From NCBI RefSeq assembly GCF_009017415.1, contig NC_092409.1, forward strand, positions 1,364,001 through 1,428,000: DNA of 64,000 bases. The letters run 5' to 3'. This document shows, piece by piece, positions 13,420-25,464 of the stretch (positions are counted from its first letter, which is position 1; every line of letters begins with the position of its first letter). The notes beneath the pieces were generated by a model, which was not told the DNA's origin, made no database searches, and saw only the letters and a list, made by a program, of their open reading frames with translations. A program made the translations under genes and the position numbers. This DNA comes from Aspergillus flavus (lineage: Eukaryota > Ascomycota > Eurotiomycetes > Eurotiales > Aspergillaceae).

Positions 13420-14380
13420 TGACGTGAACAATTAATGGCCGACGTACTCGCACTCACACCTCTTATCTACAGTATCTAATCTTACATTTTCTCTTTGTCT
13501 CCATTTTATCTACTGCTCAGCGGCGCCTCATGGGTTGGTTGGATGTTCAGCGTTCAGAAGCATGGACAGGAGCTAAGGTGGATATTACTTTTCCTGTACT
13601 TTGTTCCACTTTCAATCTTAGTCGATATGTCAGCACAGACATGAAGAATGAACTGGTTTCACATCCAATTGCAGTGCGCCTTGGCTGAGCTCCAGGTATA
13701 TTTGCTAACGTTACGTATCAATTAGTTTTGCTATGCTACTGTGCAGCGCGCGCGCGTAATTCTACAGCGGCTTTATTAGTATTAACTGGCGACCTGACAC
13801 ACCATAAGCCTCATGTAGTTCTTTTACAACTCCGCTCGCAGCGCTGGGAACGCTAAAATTATATATATCTATTTTCCTGGAGTGCAGGCCGACGTACTAG
13901 TACTACTAGTAGTGAGCTATGGTATGTAGGCATTGTCGGAATATGCTATGTGCACGTGGGGCAATTATTGCCTAAGGCATTGATAAGTCACGGGTGTTGC
14001 TTTTTGTTTGTTGTTTGATTGTCTTTCGTCAACCGCGGTTCATCATCGCCGACTCCTATTTCATTCTCCTGGGAGTGTGCAAGAACAATCCCAACGCCTT
14101 TTTTTCTTTGACTCTGAAGCACACCAAGCCATATCCAACTTTGATTCTCTTGTTACAATAGTCTTTGTTGCATACCACTACTTAAGTGGCCATTTCGCCT
14201 TCGGCCCCGCTCTGTTGCCCTGGATACCATAAATTTCAACGTCTGCCAATCTGTCATTTGACGAATTGCGAGGAACTAACGTCTATTTCGTGAAGATTTC
14301 AGATGAAATCCATCACCCACCTACATTTCATTATCGATAAAAGTTTGCTGTGGTGATCCTTGTAACTAGCAATTTCCACC
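13420..14380. other. intergenic region, cyaA terminator and src1 promoter
   Basis: No gene seen. It holds a short GC dinucleotide run (about 13746-13756), an AT-rich TATATATAT element near 13860-13870 and an ACTAGT-type palindromic cluster near 13894-13915. The part next to 14381 should be the promoter and leader of the src1-like gene. Confidence 0.5.
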
Positions 14381-16673
14381 ATGGCGGATGACCTGGACTA
14401 TCTTTCGCCTGATTTCGACCTTAATTCTCTCACAGTGCCACGCCTACGGTCCATTCTAGTCAGCCATGATATTCCATACCCGGCTTCTGCGAAGAAGGCG
14501 CAGCTCATACGGATTCTGGAGGATGAAGTTCTACCTCAGGCGAGGAGATTACTGCGGGACCGAGAGCGAGTGAGGCGAACGAGTGACGGGATTACAGATA
14601 TGGGAAGTCGCGCGACATCGGTAGTTAGTGATTTCAATGACCGACGAGAGGACGATAGTAGAGATTCTATGCCGCCCCCACCAACACCTTCGACGGTCTC
14701 AACGGTAACTGGGGGAAGGCGAGGACGATCGAGGATGAGTACGCGAGCCTCGACCGCCGACGTTGATGATAGAAACATTCCTGCCACGCCGTCCACAATT
14801 TCTAGACGTATAGCACCGAGATCAGAGTCGAAGCGCCTTCGCGCATCCGAAAATCAATATTATCATGACACCCCTACAACACCAGTCGCCGCAGACACCG
14901 TTACTCCCCGGAAATCAACTGCCCGAAAACTACGGAGAAGCGAGATGACACCATCGACTGAGCCAGAGCCTATGTCACGGTTAATAAAAGAAGAGCCTAA
15001 GGAAGAGAGCGTCTTTACGTATGACAACCCATTTCAAAGTGGCAGTTCTCCTGCTCCGTGGTCCGAGAAAAAGCGAAAGAGTGGATCGCTACTACCGATG
15101 GAGAGCCCTGCTTTGGACCAGGGTCTGCGGGCTAGAAAGTCTGACGCGTTCATTAAACAAGAAGATGGTGCTACTGTATCCAGGCGATCTTCCTTCCAAT
15201 TCCCCGTCTCGAAGTTGAAATCACCCCGTAAGCAACTTGAATCCATGTCGGACGATGACGAGAGTGAGCTCAGTGCTGGCGAAGAATTCACACCGGAAGA
15301 ACAGCTTGCACTAGAAAGGGAGCAGGCGGACTTGTGGTACCCTTCTGCTCCGAACCAACAACAAATGCAAGGCTCAACGAGTCGCGCGGCTCCTTGGGTT
15401 ATTATATTACTGCTGCTTGCTGGATTTGGTGTTTGGTGGCGAAAAGAGAAGATTGAGATTGGATTTTGCGGCATTGGAAAGCCTACTTGGTCATTGGCCG
15501 AGACTCGGATTCCTGAGTGGGCAAATGTCTTGGAACCTCAATGCGAACCCTGTCCTGCCCATGCATTCTGTTATCCCAATTTCGAGGCACTCTGCGAGAA
15601 CGACTTTATTCTGAAGGCGCATCCTCTGTCTCTGGGAGGCTTAGTTCCCCTGCCTCCGACTTGCGAGCCTGACAGTGAGAAAGCGCGGCGCGTCAAAGCT
15701 GTTGCTGATAAAGCTGTGGAGGAGCTGCGTGACAGAAGAGCCAAATGGGAATGCGGGGAACTCGCAATTGACGGGCAAGGAGTAGAGGGGCCAGAGATCA
15801 GTGAACCAGATTTGAAGCAGGAGGTGGGAAGAAAACGTCGGAAAGGAATGAGTGATACCGAGTTCGATGATCTATGGAAGGGGGCCTTAGGTGAAATCCT
15901 CGGCAGGGAAGAGGTTATTACCCAAACGAAGACGTAAGTTGCTCTTTTCTTTCGATACATCGTCCCCACAACAGGTGGGTTTCTAGGCTAGCGCCAGAGG
16001 ATTATGGTTTCTGACGTGTATACGGAACTAACAGAGGCGACACTACTATTACAGACCATCTTCTGTCGTCACCCTCACCTCGACATCAATTAGTCGGCTC
16101 CCCCTTACGTGCGCCTTCCGCCGCTACGTCCGACTCTCTCTCCTCGCGTATCGACTCCCTCTTTCAGTTTTAACCATCTGTGCATGCGCCGTGATGTATG
16201 CACGCTCGAGAGTCCTTTCTCGCCGGTCTGATATGGCACGAGTCCCGGAACTAGTAGCCACCACGCTCGATCGCCTTGCGACACAAGCCGCTTTGCATGC
16301 CCGTGGCGAAGCCCGTGAACCTTATATTCCAATTGGACAACTGCGCGACGACGTCCTTCGATCCGAATTGCGTGGCAGTCGACGTGAAGAACTATGGCGA
16401 CGGGTTCGCAGTGTCGTTGAAGGGAATGCCAACATTCGAGCTGCCGTGCGAGAGGGTCGTGGTGGTGACGTTGCTCGCGTGTGGGAATGGATTGGCGGCA
16501 TCGGCAGTGTTCGTGGAGACATTGAAGGATCCGCGACACGGCCGCGCGACAGCAGCAACCTGCATTTGTCGGCCTCACCTCATGAGCAAAGCCGTCAGTC
16601 GATGGACAGCCACGCCCATTCTCCAGATTCAGCACAGCCTCGTCGATGGGACGAAGGCAGGCCTATCTACTGA
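14381..16673 (+). CDS. src1: Src1/Heh-type inner nuclear membrane protein
   Basis: Inner nuclear membrane protein of the Src1/Heh1/Man1 family, which tethers chromatin and supports nuclear pore and telomere organisation. Exons 14381-15933 and 16055-16673 give 723 residues. The N-terminus (about 10-50) is a helix-extension-helix DNA-binding fold with the typical LTVPRLRSIL segment. A basic, Ser/Pro-rich nucleoplasmic region follows, then TM1 (about 335-355, WVIILLLLAGFGVWW), a cysteine-rich lumenal MSC domain (CEPCPAHAFC), TM2 (about 546-570) and a winged-helix-like MSC tail (ending around VWEWIGGIG). The intron (GTAAGT donor) is needed to join the two halves of the MSC domain. An upstream acceptor at 16036 is also in phase, but the CTAAC branch site near 16029 favours 16054. 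Downstream neighbours are unrelated. Confidence 0.9.
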
Positions 16674-19419
16674 ACACCGCTCTTTAGTGTCCTGAACCCT
16701 AACTCTTTATTCTTTTATTCGCATACTCTAATCATCTGCTCCTCTTCGTTCGTGGAATCTCTTGTTTACCGGCTTTTTCTTCATCTTTGGAAGGGCCCCT
16801 GTCTCTTCTATGAATGTTACGGATTTTCCTGACCGCCAACGGTTCTGTTTCACAGTAGATAGCTTCCAGTGTCCTTTTCTTTCTTTCTACTCTGGTATTG
16901 ATAATGTCTTGGTACTTTACGGGTTTTTACGGACTGGTTGAATTCTTTTGGGTGGTTACATAGATGACAATAACGTGGAATCGTGGGTCTAAAAGTTGTC
17001 GTTGCCGATCCTGCTCCGGGAGGAGGAGGAGGAGGAGGAGGAGTAGTAGTAGTAGTAGTAATAATAGAAGGAGTAGGGTGAGGAGGAAGATGTAACTCAG
17101 CCACCCTCAAGCCCCAGGCGTCATGCATCTCTTGGTTTAAGAGAAGAAACCGATACTGATTGGCTCGGCAGAAACCGAGATGCCCTATGCCGAAGAACGG
17201 CCTTGTTCCGAATACTCAGACTGTACCAGGACTAGTAAGTAGTTTGTCAGTGCGTCTTGACCGGCAGAGGCATTCTATCCCTTGGTTTAGATGATAAATT
17301 CTTAACGAACCTTCCAGACTCCAGAGATACTCTGACTCGTCAGGTGGTGGTAAAGTGGAGGGGGAATTTGCCACAGCTTCCTGAACCAATAGTGCACGAT
17401 CCATGGGACCGGATTCTCGAGTTTATTTATTTTAAACGGGAGGAGTTTCTTTTGTTCATCTCGCCTGTTTTTGTCGATCAATCACTAGCGCATGGAATAT
17501 TTCCTGTCCGTAGTCCTCGACAAGGTACATGGAAAGTACCGATCATGCGTGGAGAGATCCCCTCGTGACGAGGTAGTAGTCGGCAGTCGTGGCTTAGGGC
17601 TTCGCTTGTGGTGGTGGAGCTGAGGTTATTCTATACTTCCAAGTTGGGCAAGTGTCTGTATTAGGAAATCCCCTTCGTTTGTTGGGTTGGCAAGAGACTG
17701 CTTGCTATGTAGACTTGGTCTAGAAATTGTATACGAACTCAGGACGGGTCGAGTGGGGAATCGCAGACTCTCTTGCTTCTTCTTTTGTAATTTATTTATT
17801 TATTTATCTATGTATCTATTCATTTTCATTTAATTCTCTGACAGAGTTTCTCTATTTTGTGCCGTCTGAAGAGGTTGTGACTTGTATACTTGGGGAAATC
17901 GAGTAAAGAAAATGAATATCGGGCTGGACTCATTGGATGCATCGGGGGTCCTAACGGTACGACTTACTAGTCATGAAGATCCCTACTGTATCTCAACTAC
18001 GACTCATACGACGCCATTCCCCAACGGGACTAGTGGCAGCTGTAAACAACCGGGCGGAGTCACGTGTGGTTGCATCTTTGTTTCGATCGTCAGGATTCGA
18101 GACTCTGCTGTAAGAGCTGTAAGGGAGTGACGATGTCTCGAACCGCATAATCTCCCCATCCCTATTGGGCTTTCATGACATCTGGCCTCGTCAACTTTAT
18201 GTGGTACCGTGTTTAACAGCTGCTGGCCTCCCAGTTTAAGCTTCGATGACTGAACCATAACAACATGCCCGCTTGGTCAGGCGATCCTTGACGACCTTGA
18301 TAATGTTCAACCAGGAAAGGGGGTCGTCACCTATCACGATGGAATAAACGTTACTGGTTTTCGATGAGAACGGGATCACGAAATGCTGCTCCCCCCCACC
18401 GGGCTAAACCCTTGGACGTCTACACATTTCTTATGATTCGTGCAACCCTAGCCAATCAAGTAATACGGAAAAAGTATCCGGGGTCAAGCGGCGATAGAAT
18501 TCGTGCAGAACGCCTGCCCAGTGCCCACTACGTTTAGCCCCCGTGGCCACTGGGTCTTCTGCCGCCGAATCAGCAAGGCACCCCTTCGCCAGAGGATTTT
18601 GCGCGATCTGCATTGAAATCCCCTCGGGCGATGATGAACGGAGAAGGATTCAAGGTGAGAGATGAAATAGAGCCAATGAAAGAGCGTCCAGCAGACGGTG
18701 CGGTACAGAATCAGGTAGGACTACTTTGACCAGTATTACTCCGGACTACTGTCTACAACCGACGTGAACGAAAACCCAACATGGTATCCCAATGGTTGTT
18801 CAACCATGGCGTCGGGCCCTCGGTTACATAATTCGATGGCTCCGTCATCCTAAGGACCCAACCAGGGATCCAGTCACTATACCATTTCACGAAGCGTATC
18901 GCAGTCCTGGTCGGGAATTTTCAGAGCCTAATGGTTGTTTCTACGTGCGGTGTCCCTTCGTTGTACCTGGAAACTGTCGGTTATCTTTTGGGAACGGCCC
19001 GTACGCAGTCCCCCGTGCGAGCTGTTAACTATTGCTTTCTTTTATTTTCTGTTTCCTTTTTGTTCTAGTTGCCATTTTATCTTTATCTTTATTTTTATTT
19101 TTCGCCTTTCTCCTGGTGCAGCGTCCACCCACCCGCCCACCTTAGTTCCTCTGGTGGCTGATAGCCTCTGGCAGTCAATGCAAGCACTGCAGAAGGATCT
19201 GCCTTAGTGTTTAACAGTTCGCCCATGATTCCTTTGGTTGAGTATGATCTGGTCGACCTCCTTAGGATAGATGCACCTCCTCGTGAGAAGCATGTAATAA
19301 GAAGTTCTATCGAGAACCTCACCAGGGACTTTTCTAGGTTCCCTCATCTCAATTCTGTTTTCGTCTTTTGTCATTGACTTGGTCTTCCTTTTCTTAATCA
19401 ATATACCCTCTTATAGACC
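16674..19419. other. intergenic region without convincing genes
   Basis: About 2.7 kb. ORFs of 60-103 codons occur on both strands but none has a known motif, good neighbours or a coherent splice model. It contains the GGA/GTA microsatellite (17018-17070) and a T-rich, TTTAT-rich tract just before the Zn2Cys6 gene (about 19075-19105), which is probably its promoter or leader. Confidence 0.5.
17018..17070. repeat. (GGA)n(GTA)n compound microsatellite
   Basis: Uninterrupted GGA units change into GTA units and then ATA; read directly from the sequence in a non-coding stretch. Confidence 0.9.
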
Positions 19420-20103
19420 ATGGCCCAACAAGGGTCAACCAGACCATTTCGCCCCATTGCACCGCGAACGCTTCCAGGTCCTCTGCCGCCGCCGCCTGCT
19501 CCTCCGGGAGGTGGAGTTGAAGAGGTCAAGATAAGGAGAGCATCCGCAGCTTGCACAGAATGCAAAAGACGTCGAACAAAGGTACCTATCTTTTCGTTTG
19601 ATTGTCTTGAGGTGATATTATTCGTTATCGCCTTCGCTATGCTGCTAGCTCGGCTGGCCTCTGGCTTGTTACTGATTCCCTCCATATGAACTCTCGTTAT
19701 TTTTCTACTAGGCTCTAATCTCAATGTTATTTTGCTATAGTGCAGCGCTGATACCACCGGCCCTCCCTGCACGGAATGTGCGCTCCATAGACGTGACTGT
19801 GTTATCGATGAGTTTGCGGACAAGCGGCGTAAGGTCGCGGCCAGACGTGCTCAGGAAGAATTACGATATTATCGCGGGTTTGTGGAGCAGCTGCTGAAGG
19901 CGATTCGGCACGGCGAGGGGACGGATGTGGAAGCGATTGTTGCCGTTATTCGGTCGGGTGCATCTCACGACGAAATTCGTGCTGTTGTCCGAGGGTTTCT
20001 GAAGCGGGACGCGAAAGGGGAGGACGATATGCCAGACGGCCTGGGGCAGGGAACAGAGACCGACGATACATCGAAAGACTTGACCCCGGAAAGCTGGTCT
20101 TAA
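19420..20103 (+). CDS. short Zn2Cys6 DNA-binding protein
   Basis: Putative sequence-specific DNA-binding protein of 174 residues. Exons are 19420-19581 and 19741-20103. A proline-rich start is followed by a complete Zn2Cys6 cluster with ligands C45, C48, C55, C64, C67 and C74 (spacing 2-6-8-2-6). A basic linker and a short helical region (FVEQLLKAIR...) come next. The intron sits directly before the third cysteine codon, so only the spliced form has a finger. Most fungal regulators continue for 400 or more residues with a fungal-trans domain; this one stops after about 100 residues beyond the finger, and I see no continuation downstream. It may be a natural short form, a competitor of a full-length factor, or a truncated gene. 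Target unknown. Confidence 0.8.
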
Positions 20104-21934
20104 CCAAGGTTATTGGTTCTGCGTCAAACCGAGGAATCGAGCATCCATAACGACCAGACATCGTTATACCGTGATTGATCCCCCTCTACATCTTTATAAT
20201 CACAACCTGTTGTCGTTGGACTGGTCATTCGAGCGCCGAACTTGTTTGCTTAAGAATCCTGCAGATCACTGCTGCGCAAGGCTTGATCCCTATATAAAAA
20301 GATACAAAAGGACGGAAAGAACCCTGGGAAGCTTATTTCGCATTCTTCTGAAGCTATTGACTACTTTATTTTATACTCTCTCCGCCTGTCTCCTTCGATC
20401 GCCTTTCTTCGAATAACCTCCCTTGTCCTCTCCGCGGTTTTCGGCAAATCAGAGCCATGTCCAAGGAGAACTTTAAGCCCATACACAAACCGCGCGATTC
20501 GTATTTTCCAGATCAGAATTACAAGATACCAGATTAAAGGGCCCTAGTTTCATTCTGTCTGCTATGACACCCTCTGCGGCAGGAACGCAGGTTGGCCGTC
20601 TTATCGGCTGGTGAGCCCACTGTTGTGAACCTTGTATTCAGCAAATCAAGGATTGCCGATCAGAGTTTGGGAGGACACAACATCAGCCCTTACTTCACGG
20701 GCGATGATGTTTATTTTCCTTTCTTGCTTTATCTCTTGTGACAGCGATGAATTTGGATCCTGTTCTCGCTCCACGCATTAGTCTCGAGAAATTGAAAACC
20801 AGCCCGCTATGTTCCTTCTCCGAGTGCAATCCCAGTATCGAATAGAGGATTAGTCGGTCTTAGATAGAGACCAACATATGGTCCAAACTGGCAGCGGTTG
20901 TCCTCGCAGGCTAAGCATCAACCATCAGGTCAGTGCACATACGGTTTGCCTGACCCTCTTCCACCTGGCAGTTAACTTGATCATACTTCAGTTTCAATCG
21001 ACCCTACCCCAAATATTGGACCTGTTCATGCTGTGATTCCGCCCACGAGCCAATGTTGGGCAATTGATGACCATACCAGTGCATACCTTAGCTTGGTGGT
21101 CTGTAATCGATCCCTCCCGGGAGCGCTGACACGAATCTCAGGGCAGGACGCACTAATCGCAGAAGTTATAGGCATGCTACTCACGGTCAGCTAATTCCGC
21201 CAGACGCTGTGTCCCTGGAGGGAACTTGACCGGGCTCTGCTAATACGGTAGGCCGTTATAACCGCAGCGGTGTTCCCTTCGGGGTTTTCGATTATGTATA
21301 TTTCCGGGGCTTTCAGGGCCGGTACTCGCGGGTTGTTGGCCTCGTAACATTCTTTTTTGGCGTATGGCTACCCCTTCTGTTGCAGTTGGGAACCGTGGAA
21401 AGAAATCGCTCTCATATTCTCATATCCTCCTCGTCATGGGACCCGCCAATGGGTGACTAAGCCAACCAGGTGACCGGCAGATAACCGGCTTGTCTTGTTT
21501 CCGATCTTTCCCACTTTACATTATTACCACCGTCAATTAATCTTCGGTGCCCCTCTCGATAGAGTCTACGAGCGGGGCAGGCCTCAGAGTCGCGCTTGCC
21601 ATGTTCCCTCCCTCAGTGAATGATCGTCAATTTACATATTCTTGAGAAAATAGCTCTGTGATGCATTTGTATAGATACTTCGGAAGTGAACCGCTTCGGC
21701 CCCGGATACTCTTTGCCGGACTGTGGAGTCACTTAAGTATACTTTAGTTCCAGACCCCCGCACGTCAACAAAATCCGTTCAATCCCCGGAAATTTCTCCT
21801 GATGAAAACTGCCATTCCACTTTCTCACGTTCAGCTTGAACAGGCGGAAAAAAGGAAAGACAGGGGCAGGGCGGGGCTATTACTCATGCAACCTTTAGTA
21901 GTAGCTTCTAAGTGACGAGCCTCCTACCGATCCG
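20104..21934. other. long upstream region of Zn2Cys6 regulator gene
   Basis: No large ORF. A good TATA-like element (TATATAAAAAG) lies at about 20290-20300, followed by a CT-rich leader and a 26-codon ORF (20457-20537). The remainder is unassigned and should include the promoter of the 21935 gene. Confidence 0.5.
20457..20537 (+). CDS. small ORF after TATA box and CT-rich leader (doubtful)
   Basis: A 26-codon ORF starting MSKENFKPIHKPRDSY. It begins about 160 bases after the TATATAAAAAG element and directly after a pyrimidine-rich leader, the arrangement expected around a fungal start codon. There is no homology I recognise and no obvious intron. It could be a tiny gene, an upstream ORF of a long leader, or chance. 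Confidence 0.2.
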   Translation: MSKENFKPIHKPRDSYFPDQNYKIPD

Positions 21935-24421
21935 ATGGCGACCAGTCTCATTAGGGCAGATGCGCAGCCGTCGCTCGGAAATGCTTATCATGCTAGAGCT
22001 ACGGGTCTGGGGCCGAGCGGAAGCTTTCATCCGGGGCAGAAAAGGAAGGCATCTGAGTCATCATTAACGCCCAAGCCAAGCAATGCGAGACAGAAAATCA
22101 CGAGAGCCTGTGATCACTGCAAGGAGAAAAAGACCCGGTGTACTGGAACACTTCCGTGTATGAGATGTACGAGACTCTCGCTTCCTTGCGAATACAATGC
22201 CGCGTACTCTAGAGGCCTTCCTCCAGAGCCTCTACCAGCGCCCCCATCGGTAGCAGCTGACTACGCAAACCAAGATCATGTTCTCTCGCCAACATATACT
22301 AATCGGAGCTTTTCTTCTCAGCGGTCGAGGAGGAGCTATTCCCGGGGTGCTGCTGGTTCGCGGCAGCAACCCAAGAATGGTGCTGAGGTCTCAGGTCGTA
22401 ACTCACCCGACCCCGTGGTCACTGATTTCGAGGGCAATTACCTTGGACCGGCGTCGGGGGTCTCCTTCCTAAACCGTGTTTGGCGTCGCCTGCACCAGGA
22501 CGAGATAGAGGCGGTTCCAGGTGACTTGCAGAAGGAGTCGTCTTCGAAAAGTACGTCGGTATTCATGTTTGGCGATAGACCCTACTCAGACGACCGGGAA
22601 GCTGGCTTTACCCTTCCCTCTATTGAGCGGGCCCGAGAGCTGGTTGAGATATATTTCGACTTCTCGATGGTCACATACCGTTTTTTACATAGAGGAACTG
22701 TGGAGGGTTGGCTGAAGCAAGTGTATGAAAGCAATATTTCTTCTCTGAATCCACCCACTGGCCCAATGGTAGCTCGAACAGCTATTCTCCTCATAATCTT
22801 CGCTGTAAGTTCGCTGCATGAAGAACTGAAACCAGAAAATGATATCGACGTTTGGAACGGAAGGTAAGCACGTATACTGGCGCTTTCACACATTCCCAAA
22901 GAAATACTGAACACTTGTAGCGAGCGATGGTACGCTGCTTCAAAATATCTGCTGTCCCTAGAGTCAGGACCTCCCCGGCTAGAATCGGTTCAAGCGAGGT
23001 TAGGTCAATGCCTCTACCTGCTTTCATCATCCCGAGCCAACGAATGTTGGTACGCTTTTGGGACTGCGCTGCAACTTGTGACGGCCTTGGGGCTGCACCG
23101 AAGATACCCTGCGAAGTCGTCGAAGAATGGCAATACGTACTTGGATCGTGAAATCCGTAAACGGATCTTCTGGAGTACTTACACTCTGGATAAATACCTC
23201 AGTGTCATGTTCGGGAGGCCGAGGCTAATCCACGAAGAAGATCATGACCAGGAACTTCCGGACGAGGTCAATGACGAAGATATGTCGCAGGACGATGCAC
23301 GCCGAAGGACAGGGTCTCCTGACTGTATGATGATCGCATCCGTCCTCCACTACCGGTTTGTCCTCCCCTGAGTGTCTCATCCTGAGCTTGCAGCTCACCT
23401 CCTTGTTTGTAGACTAGGCCGCATACTCGGTGAAGTTTCCCGACAACTATACACGATCAATCCTCGATCACGAGAGCCACCTCTCGAAGTAGCTGTACGG
23501 CTCACTTCGGAGTTAGAGGAATGGAAAAGGGCCGCACCACCTTTATTCAACAGTGTTCGTGCCACAAGTCTCATCCCACCTCTTTGTAGGCAAAGCCAAG
23601 TTTTACAACTCGCATACTCGCATTCGATTATCCACGCCACCAGGTTATTTCTCCTGAATGATTTCACGGACCTCAGTCGCAGGCCGCCGGTCTCACATTC
23701 CACGGTAACAAACCATGTGCACAAATGTATAGGGGCTGCCGAAGACGTCATGAGGATAGTGGATACCCTTGGGAAGCAAGGCGTCCTGATCCGGTCCTTC
23801 TGGTTCACTCACTACGTGTGCTTCTGCGCCATCACGGTGGTGTATATATATACCATCCAACAATGTCAGCTATCCTCGTATCCCGATGCCTCGCGGAGTA
23901 TGGAGGATAAAACATACTTGTGTTCATTATTCAACCTCGCCGAGGCTTGTCAGCAACATCTTGCGGAGGCTACCCGCAAGAACTGCCCAAGCCGTCGCTA
24001 TAGCATCATTCTGGGGGAACTTAGATTGGAGGCACGTAGACAGACCGGTTCATATCTACGTTCGGATGCTCCTGCAAATACTTCACAGCCGCTTGCCACT
24101 ACAGTTATCCAAGGTCAAGCCTCTATGGTCCAAAAAACTGCAAACCAAGCAGATATCCCACAACCGCTCCCGTCGGCTTCTCGCTCTGCAAATAACCCAG
24201 AAACCTTTGCACCTCCGGACACAGTGGAAGAAACATTTGATTTTGGCGAGGACTTTGGACTTCTGGATAATTTGGAAGGGCTGAATTGGTGGACTCAGTT
24301 AGACTCCTGGGTGCGTTTCCACTTTTACTACACTTCGATGTTCCTATACCTCAGCACATAACTGACAGTTACATAGGCATTCTCCAACCTTTCAGCAGAG
24401 CCCTCGAACCTGGGTCTGTGA
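21935..24421 (+). CDS. Zn2Cys6 transcription factor with fungal-trans domain
   Basis: Full-length fungal transcription regulator of about 768 residues. Exons: 21935-22863, 22921-23355, 23413-24310 and 24377-24421. The Zn2Cys6 finger has C59, C62, C69, C75, C78 and C85 (spacing 2-6-5-2-6). The central part is a fungal-specific transcription factor domain, with FMFGDRPYSD, YFDF...YRFLHR and the ALQLVTALGLHRRY region. The C-terminus is acidic and aromatic (NLEGLNWWTQLDSW), compatible with activation. The last intron (24311-24376, GTGCGT donor, ACATAG acceptor) gives a 14-residue last exon; without it the ORF reads 16 other residues and stops at 24361. It lies about 1 kb upstream of the A-T-R reductase, same strand, so it is a plausible but unproven local regulator. 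Confidence 0.88.
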
Positions 24422-25464
24422 TCATCGGGTCACAGTTCAAAAAATAAGCCCGAAGCCTATCATTTATAGTCTTTGCTAGCTAATGTATACATAGTGTCAT
24501 TGGTATCATTTTGAAGACATGATCCATTAAAGACCCTAAAACGAAAGTTTGGCCTTTACACAGTCGAGTTCTTTCTTGCTAGATCTATGGATGCCGAAGT
24601 ACAGGGCAGATCTAACAACTGTATATAGCTTGGCTTGAATCATCAACGTACTATCTAACGAAATATGTGCAGAAGTTCCTGAAGCTGTGATATAAATCTT
24701 CTGTCGCGTGACATTTATAGAGAGACTAGGCACATAGTAACAAGGTAATTGGCCTGAGAGGGTGGGCATTTATTGTTTCATCAATGTGAGAAAAGAAAAA
24801 GACGAAAAGAAAGGAAAGCTAACATTGAATTATGAATTATAAGGTAACTTGGAAACATACGTACCATGAAGAAGTGAGGATTATTTCACTGAGCGATTTC
24901 ACGACACGAACGATATGATTGCTAAACCTCTGGCAGTTCCTGACCTCTGTTGATTGATAGAGCCAGTGTCCAGCGACTAAACTGTAGTTCTTAACTATTT
25001 CCTAATTTCCTAATTTCCTGGTTTTTTTTACGATCTATAAGTGGTGTGTGAGATCAATAATATACAGAAAATAGAATGCCATTTAATCTCCAACTTGGTA
25101 TATCTCTAGTGGTTTCTATAGGTGCTGACATCAAGCCGCCGCAGTGGTCGCGTGACTGGATATATGCAACCACTCTAGATAAAGACCGTTATCCCGACAT
25201 AAGTATCGTATCCGAGCGTCGATGAACTAACGGGCTTTGCTGCATGATCTACGTACTTAAACTATGGGAGTATGGCTATTGACGCTTGCCACCATATACC
25301 GCCGGATAAATGTCCGAGCGCTTTGGGCATTTTCCGGCAGCACCAAAATGAAGCCTATCCTAAGAACCGGAACCTATGATGGAATCGGCTGTTTTCCGCA
25401 GTTGTACCTTGATTGAAACCTACTTAAGCCATGCGTTTCCACTCCATCTTCAGCTACCTGTGTA
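24422..25464. other. intergenic region, presumed promoter of the A-T-R reductase
   Basis: About 1 kb, AT-rich in the middle, with no gene that I can support. The CGG-type half-sites that Zn2Cys6 proteins often bind could not be ranked by eye. Confidence 0.5.

Noticed and set aside
16850..17128. 92-codon minus-strand ORF with Thr/Pro runs
   Set aside because: The runs come directly from the GGA/GTA microsatellite; no other support.
17257..17568. 103-codon plus-strand ORF
   Set aside because: Contains no known motif and no splice partner; composition not convincing. Left as intergenic.
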